Shown here: piece by piece, positions 24,974 through 33,459 of the stretch | How positions within the stretch are numbered: the first letter of the stretch is position 1 | Layout: every line of letters begins with the position of its first letter | From: Streptomyces sp. NBC_01276 | GTDB taxonomy: Bacteria; Actinomycetota; Actinomycetes; Streptomycetales; Streptomycetaceae | Assembly (NCBI RefSeq): GCF_041435355.1 | Contig: NZ_CP108442.1 | Span: 6,198,501 to 6,262,500 of the forward strand | Direction: 5' to 3' | Length of the DNA: 64,000 bases | The notes under the pieces: model-generated | Databases searched by the model: none | What the model was told of the DNA's origin: nothing | What the model saw: the letters and a program-made list of their open reading frames with translations, nothing else | Position numbers and translations under genes: made by a program

Positions 24974-25032
24974 GCGGGACCGGCGGGCACGGCCCGTAGT
25001 CACGGAGCCGCGGGGCGGGTAGAACTCGACGG

Positions 25033-25857
25033 ATGACCACCACCCTGCGGCCCTCGGGGCCGCTCCTGCAGAGCGAGGACGGTGCCCGCTCGCGCCCCTA
25101 CGAGGTCCGCGTCAACAGCAGGCGCGTGGGGGCGCTGCTGATCGCCGCGGACACCCCCTTCGGGCCGACCGTGGGGGAGATCCGCGACCTGGCCATCGAC
25201 GAACGCGACCGCCTCCGGGGCCGCGCCACCGTCGCGGCGCTCGCCGCCGAGGAGGTGCTGCGCGGCTGGGGCTGCCGCCGGGTGCGCCTCTCCGTACCGG
25301 CCGGCTCGCCCGGCGGGCTGCGGCTGGCGGCGGCCCTGGGCTACGTCGAGCAGGGCCGCAACATGGCCAAGGACCTCCCGGAAGACCCGCCCGCCCTCTC
25401 CGCCGGGGTACGGGGCCGCCCGATGACGGCCGCCGAGTACACCGCCTGGAACCCGCGGGCCCGCGAGGCGTACGCCGCGAGCTGGACCGGGCGCGGCATG
25501 GACCCCGAGGCCGCCCGCAACAAGGCGCGGGCCGACCACGACGCGCTGCTCCCGCTGGGACCGGACACCCCCGGAGTGACCCTCACCGTCCTGGAGGCGG
25601 CCGGCGTCCCCGTCGGGCACGTCTGGGTCTCCGGGGCCGGGGAGGGCGCGTACGTCTTCGACGTCGAGGTCGCCGCGGAACACCGGGGGCGCGGCCACGG
25701 GCGCGACCTGATGCTCCTCGCGGAGCACGCCGCCCTGGCCGCCGGACACCGTCGGCTGGCCCTCCACGTGTTCGCCGCCAACGCCCCGGCGCTGCGCCTG
25801 TACGAGTCCCTCGGCTACCGGGCGACGCACTTCAACTACGCGAAGGAGCTGATCTAG
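25033..25857 (+). CDS. GNAT acetyltransferase, two-lobed
   Basis: 274 residues from the ATG at 25033. The C-terminal half is a full GNAT domain (VEVAAEHRGRGHGRDLMLLAEHAA, then NAPALRLYESLGY). The N-terminal half has a partial GNAT-like pattern (IRDLAIDERDRLRGRATVAALAAEEVLRGWG), suggesting a duplicated fold with one worn copy. The substrate is unknown. Its TAG shares the four bases CTAG (25854-25857) with the stop of the convergent DsbA-like gene. Confidence 0.8.
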   Translation: MTTTLRPSGPLLQSEDGARSRPYEVRVNSRRVGALLIAADTPFGPTVGEIRDLAIDERDRLRGRATVAALAAEEVLRGWGCRRVRLSVPAGSPGGLRLAAALGYVEQGRNMAKDLPEDPPALSAGVRGRPMTAAEYTAWNPRAREAYAASWTGRGMDPEAARNKARADHDALLPLGPDTPGVTLTVLEAAGVPVGHVWVSGAGEGAYVFDVEVAAEHRGRGHGRDLMLLAEHAALAAGHRRLALHVFAANAPALRLYESLGYRATHFNYAKELI

Positions 25858-26351
25858 GAGGCGCCGAGGAGCCGGTCCGCGATCTCCTCGATGCGGGCGC
25901 GCAGGCCCTCCTGGCTCTTGCCGCCGTCGAGGCGCTCGCCGTCGATCACGTAGGTCGGGGTGCCGGTCACGCCGATGGCCTTGCCCTCGGCCTGGTCGGC
26001 GTCGACGATCAGGATGTGCCGGCCGTCGATCAGCGCGGTGTCGAACTCCTCCGCGTCCAGACCGAGTTCGCGCGCCACGTCCAGCAGGGCGGCCTCGCCG
26101 CGCTCACCGAGCTCGGCGGTGCGCGCCAGGACGGCCTCCGCGTACGGCCAGCCCTTGCCCTGCTCCGCGGCCTCCTCGGCGGCCTGCGCGGCGGCGAAGG
26201 CGTGCTTGTGCTTCTCCAGGGGGAAGTGGCGCAGCCGGATGTCCAGCCGGTCGCCGTAGCGGGCCCGCAGGGCGCGCACGTCGTCCAGAGCGCTGTGGCA
26301 GTCCGGGCACTGGAGTTCGCACCAGACGTCGAGGATCACGGAATCGGTCAT
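25854..26351 (-). CDS. DsbA-family thiol-disulfide oxidoreductase-like protein
   Basis: 165 residues from the ATG at 26351. A CxxC active site (CPDC) follows the first beta strand (VILDVWCELQCPDC), and the cis-Pro motif TGTPTYVIDG appears near residue 130, with a helical insert between: the DsbA/FrnE layout. No signal peptide is seen, so it probably acts in the cytoplasm as a thiol oxidoreductase. It converges with the GNAT gene by a shared CTAG. Confidence 0.85.
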   Translation of the reverse strand: MTDSVILDVWCELQCPDCHSALDDVRALRARYGDRLDIRLRHFPLEKHKHAFAAAQAAEEAAEQGKGWPYAEAVLARTAELGERGEAALLDVARELGLDAEEFDTALIDGRHILIVDADQAEGKAIGVTGTPTYVIDGERLDGGKSQEGLRARIEEIADRLLGAS

Positions 26352-26504
26352 GCGGACAGTCTCCCAGACCCCCCGGGGAGGAGATCCGACCCCGAGATGT
26401 CCCGGAGATCCGCGCCGCAGGCCTTTCGGACATGGCCCCGACGGCATCCGCCGGTGCAGGATGGAAGGGACAGATCGCCCATCCGTCCAGGGTCGGAGGA
26501 CCGC

Positions 26505-26942
26505 ATGCTCGCCGAAACCATATGCTCCGCGGTGTCCGCCGCGGGACTGGGCATCGCCGCGGTGACCGCGTACCGCAGGCGCTTCCTGACCGCCACGCGC
26601 ATCGCGGCGTACTCCCTGGTGCCGGTGGGCCTGGTGATGACCGGCGTGGTGGAGTGGTTGTCCGGGATCGTCTTCCGGCCGTCCGTCTGGATCGGCTTCG
26701 GCCTGCTGGGCCTGGCCTGGCTGCTCCTGGTGACCACCCGGAGCGTGGAGCGCCGCGGCCTCGGCAGGGAGCGGCCCGCGAAGGCGGCCCGGGGAGGCGC
26801 GGCCCGGGAGGCCGTGGCCCCCGCCGCCTCCGCCCCCTCCCTCGGCACCGGAGCCCGTACCGACTCCGCCCCGGCCGCCGCCGCGCCCCCGGCCGAGGAC
26901 TTCTCCGACATCGAGGCCATCCTCAAGAAGCACGGCATCTAG
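26505..26942 (+). CDS. Small membrane protein with conserved-looking C-terminal motif
   Basis: 145 residues from the ATG at 26505 (CGGAGGA upstream). Two or three hydrophobic segments fill residues 1-80, followed by an Ala/Pro-rich linker and the acidic-amphipathic end EDFSDIEAILKKHGI. That ending resembles the short C-terminal helix seen in several actinobacterial membrane and cell-envelope proteins, and may be a protein-interaction tag. Streptomyces relatives are sometimes labelled cellulose-binding protein, which I cannot support here. Confidence 0.68.
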   Translation: MLAETICSAVSAAGLGIAAVTAYRRRFLTATRIAAYSLVPVGLVMTGVVEWLSGIVFRPSVWIGFGLLGLAWLLLVTTRSVERRGLGRERPAKAARGGAAREAVAPAASAPSLGTGARTDSAPAAAAPPAEDFSDIEAILKKHGI

Positions 26943-27143
26943 GCCGGAAGGAGCACGGCATCCAGGCCGGGTGGCGCGGGCGCGGTGCCCGGAAGCCGCC
27001 CCGGGGCCATAGCGCACGCGCGGCCGGGCGCGGGGGAGAAGTGGCCGGGAACCACCTGAACTGACGAGAGAGGGCCGGCTCCCGCTCCCCGAATGGCGTG
27101 TTGGGGGCCGAACCGGGACGGGCTGCGCGATCATCGCCCCGAC

Positions 27144-27350
27144 ATGCTCGACACATCGCAGGACGAGCCGCAGGCTCTCCCTTCCGTCGCCGAGGTCCCC
27201 CTCGCCCAGGCCGCCGTCCCGCCGGCCCCGCTCTCCCCCGAGGGGCGCGGTTGCCTCTTCGCCCTCTCCCAGCCCCCTCTGATGATCTTCCTAGGGGTGA
27301 TCGGGAGCCTGCTGCTGTTCGCCGCCGTCCACGACCTGTACCTGCTCTGA
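27144..27350 (+). CDS. Small membrane protein, 68 residues
   Basis: From the ATG at 27144; an upstream ATG at 27093 is in frame. The N-terminal 45 residues are Pro/Ala-rich, followed by one hydrophobic helix (PPLMIFLGVIGSLLLFAAVHDLYLL) at the very end, as in tail-anchored proteins. Its last 60 bases overlap the 3' end of the convergent CGNR gene on the other strand. No family was recognised, and coding status is moderately sure. Confidence 0.5.
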   Translation: MLDTSQDEPQALPSVAEVPLAQAAVPPAPLSPEGRGCLFALSQPPLMIFLGVIGSLLLFAAVHDLYLL

Positions 27351-27917
27351 GCCCTCCGGCTGGGAGTCGGCCTCCTTGCGGCGCGCCCGGTAGGCGGCCA
27401 CGTGCAGCCGGTTCCCGCAGGTCCGGCTGTCGCAGTAGCGGCGGGAGCGATTGCGGGACAGGTCCACGAAGGCCCGCCGGCAGTCCGGGGCCTCGCAGCG
27501 GCGCAGCCGCTCCTGTTCGCCCGAGACCACGATGAAGGCGAGCGCCATGCCGCCGTCCGCCGCGAGGTGGTCGCCCACCGAGGCGCCCGGCGCGAAGTAG
27601 TGCACGTGCCAGTCGTAGCCGTCGTGGTCGGTGAGCTGCGGGGTGGTGCCCGCGGTGGCGACGAGTTCGTTGATCAGTGCGGCCGCCGCACGGGAGTTCG
27701 GTGCCGCGAAGACCTGGGCGAACTTGCCGCGCACGGTCCGCACGCCGGCGAGGTCGCGGGCACCGAGCTCGCCGACGTCGCTGATCGCGTGCTCCTTGAC
27801 GAAGCCGCGCAGTGCCGCGACGTCGGACAGGCCGTCCGGCTGGTCCGGCTCGGCCGCGGTGTTCACCAGCGCGACGACGACGTCGAGCGCGCGACGGGTG
27901 TCGTGGGGGATCTGCAC
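27291..27917 (-). CDS. CGNR zinc-finger (ABATE-domain) regulator
   Basis: 208 residues. The C-terminal finger CEAPDCRRAFVDLSRNRSR then YCDSRTCGNRLHVAAYRAR is the hallmark of the CGNR family. The N-terminal ~130 residues, including DTRRALDVVVALVNT, match the associated ABATE domain, a presumed stress or ligand sensor. The protein should bind DNA or RNA as a regulator. The final ~25 residues after the finger are Gln/Glu-rich and overlap the opposing small membrane gene. Confidence 0.85.
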   Translation of the reverse strand: MQIPHDTRRALDVVVALVNTAAEPDQPDGLSDVAALRGFVKEHAISDVGELGARDLAGVRTVRGKFAQVFAAPNSRAAAALINELVATAGTTPQLTDHDGYDWHVHYFAPGASVGDHLAADGGMALAFIVVSGEQERLRRCEAPDCRRAFVDLSRNRSRRYCDSRTCGNRLHVAAYRARRKEADSQPEGSEQVQVVDGGEQQQAPDHP

Positions 27918-28130
27918 GGGGTCGCTCCCTGGAGGCCGGCATTGCGGCGACGGACCGCCGCCGCCGCTGGGGGGCCGACTCTAGCGGTTACCTCCCCGGG
28001 CGGGCCCAAGCGCACCGGCGCCGTCCTCGCGGTCGGCTTCCGCGAGAACAGCGCCGGCACTGCCGTATGTGGTTGTCCGACCCGCACCGTCGCCCCGAGT
28101 CGGACGGTGTCGAGCGGCTGTAGGGCTGGC

Positions 28131-28544
28131 TCAGCTTTCGGCCAGGATGTGGGAGAGCTCCTTGTCGAGGTCGAAGTGCCGGTGTTCGGTCCCGGGTGGG
28201 ACCGCGGCGTCCGTCCGCTTGAGGAACGATTCGAGGGCTCGGGCGGGTGCTTCGAGCAGCGCTTCTCCCTCCGGTGAGCTCAGGGCGATGCACACGACGC
28301 CCTGACCGTGGCTGCGGGACGGCCAGACGCGGACGTCGCCGGTTCCGGTGGGCCGGTGGAGGCCCTCTGCGAGGAGGTCGCGGGCGAATACCCATTCGAC
28401 CGTCTCCTCGGCGCCGGTGTGGAAGGTGGCGTGCACGGCGTAGGGATCGGCCGTGTCATACCGCAGGCCCGCGGGAACAGGCAGTGAGGACTCGCTCGAC
28501 ACAACGAGGCGCAGGTGCAGCTCGCAGCTGACCGTGGTGTTCAT
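28131..28544 (-). CDS. ssgB: Sporulation-specific cell division protein SsgB
   Basis: 137 residues from the ATG at 28544. The sequence (MNTTVSCELHLRLVVSSESS, LPVPAGLRYDTADPYAVHA, VEWVFARDLLAEGLHRPTG) is essentially that of SsgB as I remember it from S. coelicolor, the most conserved SsgA-like protein. SsgB positions FtsZ at sporulation septa together with SsgA. This is the strongest marker that the host is a sporulating streptomycete. It diverges from a PGPGW membrane-protein gene. Confidence 0.95.
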   Translation of the reverse strand: MNTTVSCELHLRLVVSSESSLPVPAGLRYDTADPYAVHATFHTGAEETVEWVFARDLLAEGLHRPTGTGDVRVWPSRSHGQGVVCIALSSPEGEALLEAPARALESFLKRTDAAVPPGTEHRHFDLDKELSHILAES

Positions 28545-28685
28545 AAGCGCCAGGGCCTTTCGCTCAGTGTGCGCTCGGGGATTCGCACGTCGGCGAAATC
28601 GACATGCCACCTACGGTGCCGTTGTAAACCCCTCTGACCGTTTTGCGGACCTCTGGGTCCCTCGAACGGCGGATCCAAAGCGGCA

Positions 28686-28714
28686 TTCACGTGTGCTTCC
28701 GGCTCCGGTAGATT
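28686..28714 (+). promoter_or_regulatory. Promoter for the PGPGW membrane-protein gene, leaderless
   Basis: TTCACG (28686-28691) and TAGATT (28709-28714) are exactly 17 bases apart. The ATG at 28722 follows the -10 by seven bases, leaving no room for a ribosome-binding site. Confidence 0.5.
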
Positions 28715-28721
28715 CGGAGCC

Positions 28722-29159
28722 ATGAATACGGGGAGTGACCGAGGGGCCGACGAGTCCGCCACCACCGAACCGGCCGCCGAAGAGACGCCGCACGTCTCGA
28801 AGGCGCCTGCGTTCATCAAGGCCAACCGCAGCCTGCACCTGAGCTGGCAGGTCGGCGTCTTCGTCGTCGGCCTGGCCGTCATCGGCGCGGGCATCGCCAT
28901 GCTCGTCCTGCCCGGTCCGGGCTGGGTGGCGATCTTCGCCGGCCTGGCGATCTGGGCCACCGAGTTCGCCTGGGCCCACCTCGTCCTGCGCTGGACCAAG
29001 CGCAAGGTCAGCGAGGCCGCGCAGAAGGCGCTCGACCCGAAGGTGCGCCGCCGCAACATCATCCTCACCGGGGTCGGCCTGGCCATCGCGGGCGCGCTGA
29101 TCGGTTTCTACCTGTGGAAGTACGGCCTCGCGCTGCCGTGGAACCTGAAGGACCAGTGA
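28722..29159 (+). CDS. PGPGW-motif transmembrane protein (TIGR02611-type)
   Basis: 145 residues. A Thr/Glu-rich N-terminus is followed by two or three membrane helices, with the motif LVLPGPGWVAIFAGLAIWATEF between the first two. PGPGW is the signature of this actinobacterial family, whose function is unknown. The C-terminal helix ends IGFYLWKYG. It is followed closely by a tRNA-Val gene. Confidence 0.8.
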   Translation: MNTGSDRGADESATTEPAAEETPHVSKAPAFIKANRSLHLSWQVGVFVVGLAVIGAGIAMLVLPGPGWVAIFAGLAIWATEFAWAHLVLRWTKRKVSEAAQKALDPKVRRRNIILTGVGLAIAGALIGFYLWKYGLALPWNLKDQ

Positions 29160-29216
29160 CCGTCCGGGGATGGTCATGGAGCACCCCTGACATGCGGTAA
29201 TGTTTGCGGTGCGTCC

Positions 29217-29288
29217 GGGCGATTAGCTCAGTGGGAGAGCACTTCGTTCACACCGAAGGGGTCACTGGTTCGAACCCAGTATCGCCCA
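29217..29288 (+). tRNA. tRNA-Val(CAC), copy 1
   Basis: A 72-base cloverleaf: acceptor GGGCGAT/ATCGCCC, anticodon arm CTTCG-TTCACAC-CGAAG (anticodon CAC), T arm GGTTCGAACCC. Discriminator A at 29288; the bases after it read CCC, so CCA is added afterwards. A terminator follows. Confidence 0.95.
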
Positions 29289-29299
29289 CCCGGAGCAGA

Positions 29300-29329
29300 G
29301 GCCCGGAGACTCGGAAGAGTCTCCGGGCC
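29300..29329 (+). terminator. Terminator after tRNA-Val(CAC) copy 1
   Basis: GGCCCGGAGACTC (29300-29312) pairs perfectly with GAGTCTCCGGGCC (29317-29329) over the loop GGAA, followed by TCTGT. Confidence 0.85.
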
Positions 29330-29381
29330 TCTGTCGTACCCGCCCGGACCCGGACCCGGCTCCCGCCGGTCCGGGCCTCCT

Positions 29382-31715
29382 TCAGTGGAGCCGGCCGAGG
29401 GCCTCCCGGAGCCTGCGGGCCTCGCGCAGCCGCTTCTCGTACGTCGCCCCCACCACCAGCAGGAGCAGACCCGCCAGGGCCGGGGGCAGCCAGCGCGGCA
29501 GCGCCCCGACGGCCTGGACCACGTACGGGGCCAGCTCGTGCACGGCCACCGCCGCCAGGGTCGCGCCGCCCAGCAGCAGTGGCGCCCGCAGCCTGCGGTG
29601 CGCCCCGCCCAGGGTCAGGCCCAGCGCCGCCAGGCCCAGCAGGAGCGGGCGCGGCCAGTACGGGTCCCCCCAGACGGCCGCCAGGCTCGGCAGCAGGGTC
29701 GCCGCCAGCCCCGGACCGTACGCCGCCCACGACGAGGCCGCCGGGTCCCGGCGGCGCCGCACGAGACCCACCGCCAGGGCGAGCACCGACACCGGCAGCG
29801 TGTACGCCTCCGCCGCCGTCACCCCCGACGCGCCCAGCCGCACCCACGAGGCCGCCACGAACAGCGCCCCCGCGGCCCAGCCCAGCGCCCGCCGGTCCGG
29901 GCGCACCGCGGCGCCCGCACACAGCACCCCGCCCAGCGCGAGGACCAGGGCCAGCACCGGCCGGTCCCCGGCCGCCAGGAGCACCGCGAGCACCCCCGCC
30001 GTCCCCGCCGCCGCCTCGGCGGGGACCCGTACCGGACCCAGCCTCGGCGCGAGCGCCACCACCACGGCCGATACCGCCGGCACGGCGACCGCCCGCCACG
30101 GGAGGGCGAGCCCCGCCGACGCGCCCATCGCCACCGCCGTCGCCGTCGCGAACCCGACCGCGCACACCGCCCCGCCCGCCCGCACGGCCCGCTCGGCGGG
30201 CCCGTACGCCGCCCCCAGCGCGCAGCCGGCCCCCAGCAGGCCGAACACCGCGAAGGTGGCCAGGCGGCCGTCCAGGGCCGTCAGGGACACGTCCAGGGCC
30301 GCGGCCGCCGCGCAGCCCCCGGCCGCGCCGGCGGCGCCGCGGTCCGTGGCCCGCAGCGCCGCCACCCCGGCCGCGGCGGTCACCGCCAGCTGCGCCGCGA
30401 GCACCGCCGCCACCGGCAGCCCCGCCACCACCGGCGCCACGAACAGGGCCGCTCCGGCGCACACCGCCGCCGCCGTCCGCGACTCCCGGCGCGGCAGCAC
30501 CCCGGCCGGCCGCGCCAGCGCCCCGGCCGCCAGGAGCAGCGTCACCACGTACGGGATCCCGTACCCGTCCCCGGCCGGCCGCGGGGTCGTCGCCGCCCAC
30601 ACCTCGCGCAGCACCCCCAGCCCGGAGAGCAGCGCCGCCGCCACCGTCGGGACCGCCGCCAGCGCCCCCAGGACGGACACCGCCGCCCCGGCCCACAGCA
30701 GTCCCCGGCGCACCGGCTCCGGCAGCCCGCCCATCCGCGGGACCGCCACCAGCAGGGCCAGTGCCGCCGCCACCCGCACCGCGACCGCCCACCCCGGGGC
30801 AGGCCCGGCCGGGGCCAGCGCCCCGACCGCCGCCACCCCCGCCAGGCCCCCCGCGACGGCCGCCGCCCAGGCCCGCGGCTCGCGCCGGGCCACCGCCACG
30901 CCCAGCAGCGCCCCCGCCGCCAGCAGCCCCGCCGGACCGGCCGTCCCGGGAGCCGCGAGGGAGAGCGCCAGCCCCGTGGACAGGGCCATCGCGGCGAGCA
31001 GCCCCCCGGCCACCGCCGCGGGCAGCCGTACCGCCCGTCGGGACACCGCCGTCGCGAGCGCCACGTCCAGCGCGGCCGTCACCAGCAGCGCCCAGCCGCC
31101 CGCCAGGGGCCCCGCCCCGGTGACGGCCGCCGCCAGCGGCAACGGCAGCTGCGCCGCCGCCACCGCGGCCGGCAGCGGCAGCCGCAGCCCGCGCAGCGCG
31201 ACCCCGTACCCGGCCCAGAGCCCCGCCAGCACGGCCGCCGCCCCCGCCGCGTACGCCCCGCCGCCGGTGCCGGGAAGGCCCACGGCGTGCAGGGCGTAGG
31301 CGTCCAGCACGGTCAGCGGCAGCGCGACGCCCGCCACCGACTCGGCCGTCGAGCGCAGCCCGCGCCGTAGCAGCGCGGCGGGCGCGGCGAGCGCCGCGGC
31401 CGTCAGCAGGGCCAGCACCGCGGAGCGGCCCCCGATGCCCAGCGAACCCCAGCTGACCAGGGTGAAGGCGAGCGCGGCCACGGCGAGCAGCACCGCGCCC
31501 AGGGTCAGCAGCACGTTCTGCGCGCTCGGGCCGGTCGAGGGCGGCCCCCCGTGGGCCACCGGAGGGAAGGCCGGCGCCGGGGCCGGTGCCTGCTGCCACA
31601 GCAGACGCACCAGCCACTCCCGACGGGTCAACAGATACAGCCGCCGGGCGTCCAGTCGGGCCAGCTCGCGGTCGATCAGCGCCAGCTCCTCGGCGGGCGG
31701 CAGGGGCGTGTCCAT
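29382..31715 (-). CDS. Large polytopic membrane protein of unknown function
   Basis: 777 residues. After a ~75-residue soluble head with helical content (LALIDRELARLDARRLYLLTRREWLVRLL) and an Ala/Pro linker, the rest is almost continuous membrane helices, 20 or more, rich in Ala, Leu, Gly and Val. A basic coiled tail (YEKRLREARRLREALGRL) ends it. I see no transporter signature. The long Pro-rich open frame on the other strand is a composition artefact. It stands alone between a tRNA-Val terminator and the SRPBCC gene. Confidence 0.75.
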   Translation of the reverse strand: MDTPLPPAEELALIDRELARLDARRLYLLTRREWLVRLLWQQAPAPAPAFPPVAHGGPPSTGPSAQNVLLTLGAVLLAVAALAFTLVSWGSLGIGGRSAVLALLTAAALAAPAALLRRGLRSTAESVAGVALPLTVLDAYALHAVGLPGTGGGAYAAGAAAVLAGLWAGYGVALRGLRLPLPAAVAAAQLPLPLAAAVTGAGPLAGGWALLVTAALDVALATAVSRRAVRLPAAVAGGLLAAMALSTGLALSLAAPGTAGPAGLLAAGALLGVAVARREPRAWAAAVAGGLAGVAAVGALAPAGPAPGWAVAVRVAAALALLVAVPRMGGLPEPVRRGLLWAGAAVSVLGALAAVPTVAAALLSGLGVLREVWAATTPRPAGDGYGIPYVVTLLLAAGALARPAGVLPRRESRTAAAVCAGAALFVAPVVAGLPVAAVLAAQLAVTAAAGVAALRATDRGAAGAAGGCAAAAALDVSLTALDGRLATFAVFGLLGAGCALGAAYGPAERAVRAGGAVCAVGFATATAVAMGASAGLALPWRAVAVPAVSAVVVALAPRLGPVRVPAEAAAGTAGVLAVLLAAGDRPVLALVLALGGVLCAGAAVRPDRRALGWAAGALFVAASWVRLGASGVTAAEAYTLPVSVLALAVGLVRRRRDPAASSWAAYGPGLAATLLPSLAAVWGDPYWPRPLLLGLAALGLTLGGAHRRLRAPLLLGGATLAAVAVHELAPYVVQAVGALPRWLPPALAGLLLLVVGATYEKRLREARRLREALGRLH

Positions 31716-31759
31716 AGCCGGAGTGTGGTGCCCGTCACTCCCTCAGGACATGGGCGTGC

Positions 31760-31782
31760 GTACTCAGATCGGCGCTGAGTAC
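31760..31782. promoter_or_regulatory. Inverted repeat GTACTCAG-N7-CTGAGTAC
   Basis: A perfect eight-base inverted repeat (31760-31767 and 31775-31782) in the 165-base region between the divergent polytopic-membrane and SRPBCC genes. Its half-site spacing fits a dimeric regulator; a hairpin RNA is the alternative. Confidence 0.45.
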
Positions 31783-31880
31783 CCCTGGGGTCCGCGCACA
31801 CCCCGGGCGCCCGGGGCACCCCGGGCACCAAAACCCCGGACGGCCGGACGCGGACCCCGCCACCGCGCCAGACTGGGGCC

Positions 31881-32351
31881 ATGCCGAGCTGGACGCACTA
31901 CCGCTTCCGCGACGTGTGGGACCTCGACGCCCCGCCCGCCCTCGTGTTCGCGCGGCTGGAGGACCCCGCGCACTACCCCCGGTGGTGGCCCCAGGTCCGC
32001 CGGGTCCGGCCGGTCGACGAGCACACCGGTACCGCCGTGATCCGCTCCGTCCTCCCGTACGCGATCCACGTCACCCTCACCGGCCTGCTCCGCGATCCCG
32101 CGCGGGGCGTCCTGGAGGTGGCGGTGCGCGGGGACCTCGAAGGCTGGGCGCGGTGGACCGTACGCCCGCGCGCCGCCGGCCCCGCGACCGCACGCGCCGT
32201 CTACGAGCAGGAGGTCGAGCTGCGGGCGGCCCCGCTGCGGCCGTTCGCGCTCGTCGGGCGGCCGGTCCTGCGGCTCAACCACACCCTGATGATGCGGGCG
32301 GGGCGGCGCGGTCTCGCGGCCCTGCTGGACGCCGAGCGGGAAGCGGTTTGA
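31881..32351 (+). CDS. SRPBCC (polyketide cyclase/START-like) family protein
   Basis: 156 residues. The N-terminus YRFRDVWDLDAPPALVFARLEDPAHYPRWWP is the typical SRPBCC opening, with an alternating beta-strand middle and a long C-terminal helix (LRLNHTLMMRAGRRGLAALL). The fold binds hydrophobic ligands in a deep pocket. No enzymatic role can be assigned. The stop codon overlaps the -35 box of the tRNA-Val promoter. Confidence 0.8.
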   Translation: MPSWTHYRFRDVWDLDAPPALVFARLEDPAHYPRWWPQVRRVRPVDEHTGTAVIRSVLPYAIHVTLTGLLRDPARGVLEVAVRGDLEGWARWTVRPRAAGPATARAVYEQEVELRAAPLRPFALVGRPVLRLNHTLMMRAGRRGLAALLDAEREAV

Positions 32352-32376
32352 ACAGACCCCGAGGCTCTTGTATTGT
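32348..32376 (+). promoter_or_regulatory. Promoter of tRNA-Val(CAC) copy 2
   Basis: TTGAAC (32348-32353) and TATTGT (32371-32376) are exactly 17 bases apart, and tRNA-Val starts at 32390. The -35 box overlaps the TGA of the preceding gene (32349-32351). Confidence 0.7.
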
Positions 32377-32389
32377 TCAGTCCATTCCC

Positions 32390-32461
32390 GGGCGATTAGC
32401 TCAGCGGGAGAGCACTTCGTTCACACCGAAGGGGTCACTGGTTCGATCCCAGTATCGCCCA
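32390..32461 (+). tRNA. tRNA-Val(CAC), copy 2
   Basis: 72 bases, nearly identical to the gene at 29217-29288 (acceptor GGGCGAT/ATCGCCC, anticodon CAC). The differences seen are in the D-loop (CAGCGGG for CAGTGGG) and T arm (TTCGATCCC for TTCGAACCC). It has its own promoter and terminator. Confidence 0.95.
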
Positions 32462-32469
32462 CCGGGACA

Positions 32470-32496
32470 GGCCGGTCCGTCACTGACGGACCGGCC
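32470..32496 (+). terminator. Terminator after tRNA-Val(CAC) copy 2
   Basis: GGCCGGTCCGTCA (32470-32482) pairs perfectly with TGACGGACCGGCC (32484-32496) with only one unpaired base between, then TTCC. In practice a few inner pairs open to form the loop. Confidence 0.8.
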
Positions 32497-32514
32497 TTCC
32501 GCATGTACGGGCCC

Positions 32515-33240
32515 CTACGCGGCCTGCGACACCTCCGGGCGCAGCGGCCAGTGCGGATCCACCGACTCCGGGGTGCCCTGCCGGGTGAACCACGCCTGGA
32601 GCCCGCGCGCCTGTGCCGCGTGCCACACGGCCTGCAGCGCGTGCAGTTCCGCCGGGGTCAGCCGCTCCAGCCGCCCCGCGAAGCGCCGCCCGACCGCCCG
32701 GACCAGTTCCAGCGAGGCCATCGCGTCCGCCGTCGCGTCGTGCGCGCCCTCCAGCTCTATCCCGTAGTGCGCGCACAGGTCCGTCAGCGTCCGCCGGCCC
32801 TTGCGGTAGCGGTCCAGGTGCTTGTCCAGCACCCGCGGGTCCAGCACCGTCAGCGGCCGGTTGTCCAGGTACCGGGCCAGGGTCGAGGCCCGGTGCCGGC
32901 GCAACTCCCGGTCCAGCAGCGTCAGGTCGAACGGCGCGTTCATCACCACCACCGGCCGGCCCGCCACCTGCTGCTCACCGAGCGCGCGGGCTATCTCCTC
33001 CACCACCGGCGCCGGCCAACGGCCGTGACGCTGGAGGTGCTCGTCGGTCAGGCCGTGCACTTCCGTGGCACCCGGCGGCACCGGGATGCCGGGATTGACC
33101 AGCCACCGGGTGGTGCGGACGCGGCCTCCCGCACACTCCTGCACGACGAGCGCGGCGGACACGATCCGGTCCTGCTCGACGTCCACCCCGGTGGTCTCCG
33201 TGTCGAATGCGGCCAGCGGGCCCTCGTACCAGCGTGTCAT
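32515..33240 (-). CDS. DnaQ-like 3'-5' exonuclease (DNA polymerase III epsilon-type)
   Basis: 241 residues from the ATG at 33240. Exo I motif AFDTETTGVD (Asp13, Glu15), Exo II NAPFDLTLLDREL and Exo III AHDATADAMASLEL are all present, so the DEDDh proofreading nuclease site looks intact. It either supplies polymerase proofreading or acts alone in nucleic-acid turnover. The C-terminal ~60 residues continue past the nuclease fold with a helical segment (LTPAELHALQAVWHAAQARGL) typical of actinobacterial relatives. Confidence 0.88.
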   Translation of the reverse strand: MTRWYEGPLAAFDTETTGVDVEQDRIVSAALVVQECAGGRVRTTRWLVNPGIPVPPGATEVHGLTDEHLQRHGRWPAPVVEEIARALGEQQVAGRPVVVMNAPFDLTLLDRELRRHRASTLARYLDNRPLTVLDPRVLDKHLDRYRKGRRTLTDLCAHYGIELEGAHDATADAMASLELVRAVGRRFAGRLERLTPAELHALQAVWHAAQARGLQAWFTRQGTPESVDPHWPLRPEVSQAA

Positions 33241-33459
33241 GGCGAACTCCTCGTCCCCGATCGACAGATGGGGCGCCCCCGGGCACAACCGCCACGGAAC
33301 GTGCCACCTTGCCGAAGCGGTGATACCCGGGCCGTTTGCCCCGTACGCCGTTTGCGGGCACCCGGGTGCGGAGACAACTTCCCTGGGGGGTCGTACGCAT
33401 GACCGGTCGTCACCCCGTTCCCGCTCACGGCAGAGCCCGGAAGGCATGGGGGGCCGGCC

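Noticed and set aside
29204..31123. A plus-strand Pro/Arg-rich open frame of ~640 codons starting in tRNA-Val
   Set aside because: The opposite strand encodes a polytopic membrane protein with proper hydrophobic pattern. The Pro-rich frame is a shadow of that codon usage and begins within a tRNA.
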